From: Daphnia carinata
Taxonomy: Eukaryota; Arthropoda; Branchiopoda; Diplostraca; Daphniidae
NCBI RefSeq assembly: GCF_022539665.2
Contig: NC_081338.1
Coordinates: forward strand, 2,108,001-2,172,000
Length of the DNA stretch: 64,000 nucleotides
Direction of reading: 5' to 3'
Shown: positions 56,461 to 64,000 of the stretch, one piece after another
How positions within the stretch are numbered: position 1 is the first letter of the stretch
Layout of the letters: each line of letters starts with the position of its first letter
Made by a program: the position numbers and the translations under genes
Notes under the pieces: generated by a model
Database searches by the model: none
What the model was told of the DNA's origin: nothing
What the model saw: the letters and a program-made list of their open reading frames with translations, nothing else

Positions 56461-56820
56461 TTAATTCAAATAAAAAGCTTTCTTATGTATGGTAGGTCCA
56501 AATGACGGGGGCAGACCAAAGCTTCTGGCCTCGCATTTTCGGTGTTTCTGATGGGGAATTTTTTTTTTTTTTAACGGCTCATTTGGGTTATTTTTCAAAT
56601 TAATGTAATGGAAAAAACATTGTTCAATCATTAAAATGGATATACAAAAACTTGATAGTAAACTACTTACCTTAAAAACAAAGGCGCTCTCAAGGTTATG
56701 GAAGCGGACGACCGATCTAGTGCTATGCATTATTGGATGCAATATTGCAGTATTATTCCAATATGGTATTTTCTTTTCTTTAGTTAAACTGTACACATCT
56801 TTTCGTATTAACAACGCCAT
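56461..56820 (-). CDS. Possible small two-exon gene, unit 3
   Basis: Exon 1 is 56820-56671 (50 codons, as in unit 1), exon 2 is 56547-56461. The intron is lengthened only by the T14 run. Confidence 0.35.
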   Translation of the reverse strand: MALLIRKDVYSLTKEKKIPYWNNTAILHPIMHSTRSVVRFHNLESAFVFKVSSLLSSFCISILMIEQCFFHYINLKNNPNEPLKKKKIPHQKHRKCEARSFGLPPSFGPTIHKKAFYLN

Positions 56821-57224
56821 TTTGTAAAATTCTTCTATGTTTAGCAAATGTAATATAAATTGGGTATAATATTTCATCTAGTACACAGGATTCAGCATAC
56901 ATCCAACACCGTCACGGTCTCATGAGTTTGTGACGCAAGACGACGCATTTCCAAACAGAACATGCGTCGAACTCTCTAGTACCACGAATCGTCTGCAAAA
57001 ATTAAATACGTTGAATTGCGTTTTGTCTGTTACATCATTTTTGTTACGACTACTGTTCAGCCAGTGGCATCATATTCCCTATACTGTTATAAATTGCCCA
57101 GACTGGTAAATTGGGAAGAATTGTTACCCAAGAACGTTTTACGTTAAATTACATCTATTTTTCTCCACTGTAGGAATTTGGCGTACAAAAGCTTGCTTGT
57201 TGACAAGTTCACGAAATACTGAAA

Positions 57225-57607
57225 ATGTTGTCGGCCTACGTTCTCTGTAGTGGTTTGACGAACTTTGTTGGGAAAACCTCCCTGAAGCAAGCAACTGTGC
57301 TTTTCTCAAAGCCAAATATCTACAGCTTGACGTCAAGACAATTGACTAATCAGACTTGTGTTAGTTTAACATGCAGATCTACTAGATCCCTCTCCCTGAA
57401 AGGAATTGCTATGGCTCCAGCTGGGGAAGGAGGTAAGTGTTTGTTATTTTACTGATTTTCAGTTTTTGTCAACAATTGAAACAAATTTCCAACAAAATTG
57501 CAGCATTTAGTCTTGGGTAAGATAGTTTTAGGAGCATCTGGTCTTGGCCATGGTGTTGTGCATGTGTGTTGCCCTAAGTTCTTCCCAGTGGACTACCATA
57601 TGGTATG
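57225..57607 (+). pseudogene. GHITM-like 5' fragment, unit 4
   Basis: Exons 57225-57432 and 57504-57607, with the shared frameshift after AFSLG. Confidence 0.5.
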
Positions 57608-57685
57608 GTAAGTTTGAATTCTCTTTCGCATGAAGATTTTCTATCATAACACATTCTTTTGTTTAACCAAGTGTAAATACATCAG

Positions 57686-60130
57686 ATGGTGGGCATAAGT
57701 GATATCAAAGTGGAGGAAGTCAGCAGCACCAATATCTGCAATCAGACAAGTAAACTCAACCGGTCATCAGAAGCTATGAAATCCATGAAAGAGAATGGTT
57801 ACGACTCAAGTGGAGATGGTCCTGCACATATAAAAAAGCGTGGTGCTACGATACACGAGTTGGAAGACCATCAGCAGCCTGCTGAAGAGTCTTTGAATCA
57901 AGATAATCAAACGACGAGTCATGTTGAACGACTGATGTTGGAAGACAACAGCAGTACGCGTAGCAATCCCCGATCTTTACGAGATGACAATCCATCATCA
58001 GCCCGTACAGCATCGTACTCCGCGTCAGCATCAGTTGCACGCAAAGCCTCTTCATCATGTGGTACCGATTGCTCTACATAAAAAGCACGAACAGAGTAAA
58101 GAAACAGCGAAGTAGTGGGGGAAAAACATCGAAGAAAGAATTAACGGGATACTCAAAAGGTTGGATCAACTGATCGGCGACCATGAAACGAATGGTACGT
58201 AATTTTGTTTAAAACACTTTTTACAATGCACTCTAAGTAATGCATTCTTGTAAGTACGGACTTGAATGGCCTAAGGCAGTAAAGAATGCTAAAGTATTCC
58301 ACGTTTATTTAACTTGGAATGCTTTATTTATTGTCAAAAAGCATACTCTCGTACGATTAACAACATTTCCGTAGAATAAGCCGTGGTCTGAAACGAGTAA
58401 GTCCCAGTCATAAACCGTATTCAATGGCTTGGCAATCATCATTTGATACCTTTGCGTGAGTTATTTGATGGGATTGGCCTGTAACCTATCGGTAAATTAT
58501 GTAGGGTTTCCTCGCTGCGTTACAAAGACCTGGGAACATAACACGTGTATCCCTTACAATAGCCATTTATCAGTGCTTTTGAAGCTTTTCCTTTTTTTTA
58601 TAGCAGGGCTTCCACAGAAACAAACAAACGACCGGTACCCAGTAAAAACGCGTGATTCCCAAAAGAGAACAAACTGCCTCTTTTCAGGGGGAAGTTTGGT
58701 CTTTCCTGCTAAATTATATTAGCCATTTAGTGTAACGCAACAAAGACTCGTAACGTATCTTACATTCTTATACGTCGCCTCGCATAACGAATAATCAATA
58801 GAATGAGAACAGTGGAGAATAGGGACATGGATAGAACCAACTGATACCGAGAACTTTTATAACCAAAAAAGCCTAGACTGTGGCTTGTTTAAATTGATTT
58901 TACATAGTGCTTTTAATCCTAAAACAATACTTGCTTGTGGTACACCGTTCTTCGTGTATTTTGACATGTCGTGCCAGATTGTTATGTTTAGAGTTTGTGA
59001 ATTCTAGTCGTTTGTGTAACCATTTACAATGGTATTACACTCAAAACATAATAAGAGAGTAAAGATGCATCGATGTTATTGCAGTTGCTAACACAAAATT
59101 CATTTAAACATTCTACTTTCAATGTCTTTCCTAATAGATGGTGGTAAGAAGAACGCACTGGTTGCACCGCAAATAAGAGCCGGCCAAATCAATCAACACC
59201 GTGATATGACTAGCGAACGACTTCAGCATAATAAAGAAAAAGAACGAATGACAAAGCGAAGTGAAGAGCTAGAGAAGGTAGTTGAAAGGTTAACACATGA
59301 AAATCGGCAATGGAAAACTCGTCTTGAGGATTTGGTGGCGGAAAACCGGCATTTGCAGTTAGTCAAATATCCAGCAGACGAGCTGAAATCTCGTTCATCT
59401 GTTCTCATGACGGACATTAAAGCACGCCCTTCGGTTGTATTGGCCGATCCAACCGTTAAACGAAACGATATTGCCGAGGTAAGAGTTATAAAAGCTAATA
59501 AATCGCCAAGAGCGAATAGAATGATGGCTGCACGATAAGTTATAACCATTATAATTTCGACAGATTCAACTGAGGTCGGGCACCAAAGCATACCACTTTT
59601 TATTCCGTATTCTGCCGACCAAGTTCGTTAAATCTGAGTTCCACTTTGCTGCCATTGCTGGAACAAGCGCCACCGACTTGTGGTGATTGGGATGGATGCC
59701 AGCGCCAAACATCCAAAATGGATAACGGCATGGTTTGTCATAGTGCTAATAAATATTTTGCTGCATAATTTAGCAAAGGAAACACAAAACAAGTTGCTTT
59801 ATTGTATGCAAATGAAACAAACATTACAGGTCTATCGGAAGATTGATCAACGCGGACGGGAGCTTGAGCGACTGTTGGATCAATACGACATGCATCTGGC
59901 CAGTCCACCACTTTACAAGCTCAAATACATTCCGGAGAATTACACGTTCATCGATGTTACATTTGGTGGTGAAAATATTCAATTTCACGATTGGAAATTC
60001 TGGGAAGATTCTCTGTCCGATCATCCCTACGTTTTCTTTCAGGTATGGAAGCTTCTAGTTCCCTTTTCCAATTGGGTTACCGTAGAAGAATAGTTTACAA
60101 TCGTTATTACCCTATCTGCAGGTGGAATGA
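57686..60130 (+). pseudogene. Unidentified coiled-coil gene, unit 4
   Basis: A C6 run is reduced to C4 (57968-57971). This switches the frame to a Ser-rich reading (SLRDDNPSSARTASYSASAS) before a stop, and that reading may be the ancestral one. Exon 59830-60042 is the most diverged in the array: 12 substitutions from unit 1 in 213 bp, ten of them silent, the others L to F and I to V. Confidence 0.5.
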
Positions 60131-60560
60131 AGTATTCAATTTCGCACACGTCTCACAGCGGCACGAACGGCAATCCTAGAAATACGAGCGGGCAATATGA
60201 GCGTATAGCAAACGGATAAAGTTATCTTCAACACCTGTGCTTAACTTAGTCAACCATAGTCTTCAATGTAAGTCATTCTTCATCTCTATTCCTGCATCGT
60301 ATAATACCGTAAATTATCAGTAACATGCAACTCATTTTTCAGCTGTCTGGTTAGTATTGAAATTTGCGTATGTATCAGTATGTGATGGTTCATTTTAGAT
60401 TACTCTGACAAGCTTAAACAAATTTCTTCTATACTAATTGTTTTGTTTGATACAATTCTCTATGTTTTAATTAAAGTTGACGTTACCTTTCATTCTTGTT
60501 CTTAGTGCGGTAGTAATTGGAAAACACTGAACGTCATAGTAATTTTTAAAAATTTATTGA

Positions 60561-60876
60561 ACACGAAACAAAGAATTTTGGGAAAACTGGGGCCGAAAAG
60601 AACAATTTCGGGGAAGAGACAAATGCGTAGAGATATTTTACAATATGTACACGGTAAAAGCAAACATTATTGAAAATATCAAACAGAATTTTGAACTTTA
60701 GATGCGAAAAGAACAATTTTGTGGAGAGAAACTTATAAGTACAGAAAGATATTTACAAGACGTACAAGGTAAGAACCCAACATGACTGATAATATCATCC
60801 TGTGAATTTTGAACTGTGTCGCGTCGAAAACAATAATTTTGCGGATATACATAGGTAAAGAAAGATATTAACGTTA
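60561..60876. repeat. Three-copy ~118-bp minisatellite, unit 4
   Basis: Counterpart of 40985-41300, essentially unchanged. Confidence 0.6.
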
Positions 60877-61269
60877 TGTACAAAATGAGACCATATTTGT
60901 TTGCCTCCCTCTATAGTAACGCACCTTCAGGATTGATGACTCATTTAAGGAGGAAACCCCCGTAAAGGTAGCCGATCAACTGGCGTGGTGGACGTTCTGC
61001 GTACTCTGCCATCCCCACAGGAAAATCAAGTGGGGTTCTTCTTCCGGCGGCTGCAAACATGCGTGAGACGCGACATGCACTTTTAACGAGTGTAAGTGCA
61101 GTATCGACATTTCATCACACGAATGCAAACTTGTGCCATGAAGAAGACGATGGAAACAAAGCCGAGAAAAGTCCCAACACACGACAGCGGACAACTCCGT
61201 TCACGGGTTCGTCTATCAATCTCTTTGGTTTGTTACTAGGAGTCAGCATCAAGATGAAGGATAGGCTTT

Positions 61270-62871
61270 TCAGACTTTCTGCTCCTTGAATAGGCGCAGG
61301 CAGTTGCCTAAATTTCCGCGCAACACGCACTTCTTGCTCGATTCGTCTTCAACGATATCCACAAAGTAGCGGGTCCACAATTGCTTCTTTCGCTGGGGTG
61401 TAAGCCGTCCTAAGGACGCAAAAGGAATCTCGACGTGGGATGGTAGAGATTCTACGATTTGCTTGGCCACGGTGCGGCGCCCTTCGTTGTTTCCTTGTGT
61501 AATCGTGACTCGAATTTGACCGTGAGGTCCTCTTGGAGGCGTAACCATGATCTTTACGCCATGCGACTTCTGGAATGCCTTGATGTGTTTTCCTTCCTTG
61601 CCGATAATCTGGCCGTAGTATTGCGAAGCAATGTTCACTAGCTGATAGCTTCCAGATAGTTCGTGCTCAACGACTGCGTTGATGACCTTAAAGGCACAAG
61701 ACGTCACGTTAGATGGTGCCTCCTGTTTGGCTGGTGGTGATGCCACAGGTTTCAACTCCTCAACGAGTTGTTGCTTTGGGCTGATGGTATCCTGAAGTTC
61801 TCCAGACGAATCCAGGACGATAGTATATCCTTGGATATCTTGATTCCTAAAGCGGATATCCATACATGGAAACACGGGAACTTCTGGCACCTTCTCACGG
61901 CGTGGAGCAGCCTCTTGCACGAGTGGAGGAGAAGCGACGTCCTGCGCGTCATCTTGGGAAGATGGCTTCGCAGATTCGTCAACAACCTCAGTTTGTTCAT
62001 CACGAGCGTGCAATTCGGGCAAAGCTTCGTTCTCCTCGAGAGCAGCAACAGGTTCCTCCGATTCCGGAGTCACGAGAGTCGATCTGCTCTGTTCTTGGAC
62101 CATCGTTTCCAATTCGGCAAGCTTGTTGCTCTGGTGAAGGTTTACTGATTCTAGTTCCGCAATTCTTGCTGCGCTGGAAACCAGTTCAGCACGAATTTGC
62201 AATAGCTCCTTCTCGCTGGAATCAGCTGCCGTTTGCAGGTCTTGCACGTTGGTCAGTGCGGCTTGCAACTTGGATTGGACATCGCCGACTTCTTTGGCCA
62301 GAGTGGCATTCTCCAAAAGAGCTTGGTCTCGTTCAGCTCTAACGTTGATCAGATCATTCGAAACCGAATCGTTTTGGCAGCGGAGACGAGCATTATCCAA
62401 CTCCAATGCCACGTTTTGTTTGGAAAAATCATCATGCATTGCAATCATCGCTTCACGATTGGCGGCTCGAAGATCATCAAGATCAGTTTCGAAAAGTCGT
62501 GCTTTAGTGTCGATTTCCACCTGAAGGTATGAGCTCTTCGCTTGCAGATGCTCGCGTCGGGATGTCTCTTCCAAAAGTTGTTCGGATAATTTTTGCGTCT
62601 GCAAAGCGAATTCGTCTCTTTCCTTTTCCAGTCTCAACATTTCCTCCTTGAGCAGGGCAACCTCATTTTCACGGTCTTCAGTTGGGACGTTTCCCGAAGA
62701 CGAAGATTCTTCACCGATGTCGACGGACAAAACATGGGCATTGACAGAACTTCTCCCGTTCAAACTGTCAACGTCAGCAGAAGAAATAACTTCGCGTTTT
62801 CGGGCCGTATACCAATGGGAAACCGTTAAGGCAGACACTCCCGCAGCAATTCCGAAGATTACTCGATTCAT
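61270..62871 (-). CDS. Membrane-anchored coiled-coil KH-domain protein, unit 4
   Basis: Fourth copy of the 533-residue frame, again with the same predicted protein. Its unit carries the most private changes elsewhere (C4, a lost base at about 60938, a 5-bp insertion), yet this frame is untouched. Confidence 0.8.
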   Translation of the reverse strand: MNRVIFGIAAGVSALTVSHWYTARKREVISSADVDSLNGRSSVNAHVLSVDIGEESSSSGNVPTEDRENEVALLKEEMLRLEKERDEFALQTQKLSEQLLEETSRREHLQAKSSYLQVEIDTKARLFETDLDDLRAANREAMIAMHDDFSKQNVALELDNARLRCQNDSVSNDLINVRAERDQALLENATLAKEVGDVQSKLQAALTNVQDLQTAADSSEKELLQIRAELVSSAARIAELESVNLHQSNKLAELETMVQEQSRSTLVTPESEEPVAALEENEALPELHARDEQTEVVDESAKPSSQDDAQDVASPPLVQEAAPRREKVPEVPVFPCMDIRFRNQDIQGYTIVLDSSGELQDTISPKQQLVEELKPVASPPAKQEAPSNVTSCAFKVINAVVEHELSGSYQLVNIASQYYGQIIGKEGKHIKAFQKSHGVKIMVTPPRGPHGQIRVTITQGNNEGRRTVAKQIVESLPSHVEIPFASLGRLTPQRKKQLWTRYFVDIVEDESSKKCVLRGNLGNCLRLFKEQKV

Positions 62872-62983
62872 TTTTGCTTTGAAGAATCACTTGGGATGGA
62901 TCACTAAAGCCTGGAATGAGCACTGATAACTAAACCTTGATACTAGTACTGAGCACTAATACTTGGAAAGCAGGAGATTGAGT

Positions 62984-63345
62984 TTAATTCAAATAAAAAG
63001 CTTTCTTATGTATGGTAGGTCCAAATGACGGGGGCAGACCAAAGCTTCTGGCCTCGCATTTTCGGTGTTTCTGATGGGGAATTTTTTTTTTTAACGGCTC
63101 ATTTGGGTTATTTTTCAAATTAATGTAATGGAAAAAACATTGTTCAATCATTAAAATGGATATACAAAAACTTGATAGTAAACTACTTACCTTAAAAACA
63201 AAGGCGCTCTCAAGGTTATGGAAGCGGACGACCGATCTAGTGCTATGCATTATTGGATTGGATGCAATATTGCAGTATTATTCCAATATGGTATTTTCTT
63301 TTCTTTAGTTAAACTGTACACATCTTTTCGTATTAACAACGCCAT
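62984..63345 (-). pseudogene. Small two-exon gene, unit 4, frameshifted
   Basis: A 5-bp insertion at about 63257-63261 (TTGGATTGGAT) shifts exon 1 (63345-63191). The reading ends HPIQ-stop after about 31 residues. Exon 2 (63070-62984) is unchanged. Confidence 0.4.
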
Positions 63346-63749
63346 TTTGTAAAATTCTTCTATGTTTAGCAAATGTAATATAAATTGGGTATAATATTTC
63401 ATCTAGTACACAGGATTCAGCATACATCCAACACCGTCACGGTCTCATGAGTTTGTGACGCAAGACGACGCATTTCCAAACAGAACATGCGTCGAACTCT
63501 CTAGTACCACGAATCGTCTGCAAAAATTAAATACGTTGAATTGCGTTTTGTCTGTTACATCATTTTTGTTACGACTACTGTTCAGCCAGTGGCATCATAT
63601 TCCCTATACTGTTATAAATTGCCCAGACTGGTAAATTGGGAAGAATTGTTACCCAAGAACGTTTTACGTTAAATTACATCTATTTTTCTCCACTGTAGGA
63701 ATTTGGCGTACAAAAGCTTGCTTGTTGACAAGTTCACGAAATACTGAAA

Positions 63750-64000
63750 ATGTTGTCGGCCTACGTTCTCTGTAGTGGTTTGACGAACTTTGTTGGGAAA
63801 ACCTCCCTGAAGCAAGCAACTGTGCTTTTCTCAAAGCCAAATATCTACAGCTTGACGTCAAGACAATTGACTAATCAGACTTGTGTTAGTTTAACATGCA
63901 GATCTACTAGATCCCTCTCCCTGAAAGGAATTGCTATGGCTCCAGCTGGGGAAGGAGGTAAGTGTTTGTTATTTTACTGATTTTCAGTTTTTGTCAACAA
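63750..64000 (+). pseudogene. GHITM-like 5' fragment, unit 5 (cut by window end)
   Basis: Exon 1 (63750-63957) and the start of its intron are present. The window ends before exon 2. It shows that the array continues beyond 64000. Confidence 0.5.

Larger units (their letters stand above)
37250..64000 (+). repeat. Tandem array of a 6.5-kb gene-bearing unit
   Basis: Direct head-to-tail copies: 37250-43772, 43773-50302, 50303-56827, 56828-63352 and 63353 to beyond the window (period 6523, 6530, 6525, 6525). Copies are nearly identical but carry private differences (T runs of 11, 12, 14, 11; a C6 to C4 change; 5- and 6-bp insertions), so they are not one copy assembled repeatedly. The first ~60 bp of unit 1 are more diverged, marking the array edge. 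Confidence 0.97.

Noticed and set aside
37250-64000. CRISPR-like or rDNA-type array
   Set aside because: The repeat unit is 6.5 kb with protein-coding content and no spacers or rRNA. It is an ordinary segmental tandem array.

Overview
The window looks like a gene-poor, repeat-rich stretch of an arthropod genome. Daphnia or a close crustacean is my inference. The support is: very short introns (57-80 nt) with GT-AG ends; a chitin-binding RR cuticle gene and Tyr/Pro-rich cuticle-like genes whose first intron splits the signal peptide; TATA boxes about 30 nt upstream of TCAGT initiators; and BEL/Pao, DIRS and hAT elements. I did no database search. All family names come from motifs read in the translations.

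Layout. 1-5043: 3' part of a decayed BEL/Pao retrotransposon. 5044-5480: a probable MutS-family (MSH4-like) fragment. 5560-6290: an AGCTT-rich repeat with a hairpin and a tRNA-like stretch. 7030-8785: copy A of a diverged segmental duplication. 10567-12086 (minus): a two-exon gene for a secreted YYTT-repeat protein with a clear core promoter. 13359-22700 (minus): a broken TDRD12-like helicase/Tudor gene. One of its exons holds a solo LTR (14559-22439), which itself holds a young, almost intact BEL/Pao element (15072-22130). 22965-25910: copy B of the duplication, carrying a hAT element with an 8-bp target duplication, itself carrying a solo LTR. Copy A preserves the empty hAT site. 26611-27455 (minus): a damaged RR cuticle gene. 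28119-28993: a decayed Tyr-rich cuticle-like gene. 31014-36251: a DIRS element with inverted terminal repeats, an internal complementary region and a tyrosine recombinase.

37250-64000: a head-to-tail tandem array of a 6.5-kb unit, four complete copies (6523, 6530, 6525, 6525 bp) plus 648 bp of a fifth. Each unit holds a 5' fragment of a GHITM-like gene (plus, frameshifted), an unidentified multi-exon coiled-coil gene with an in-frame stop (plus), an intronless gene for a 533-residue membrane-anchored coiled-coil KH protein (minus, same protein in every copy), and a possible small two-exon gene (minus).

How it fits together: most genes here are broken, partial or nested with transposons. The KH gene is the best candidate for a functional and possibly undescribed gene, and it has been amplified. 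One exon of the otherwise decayed coiled-coil gene carries clustered, mostly synonymous differences between units. This suggests gene conversion from a functional relative elsewhere.
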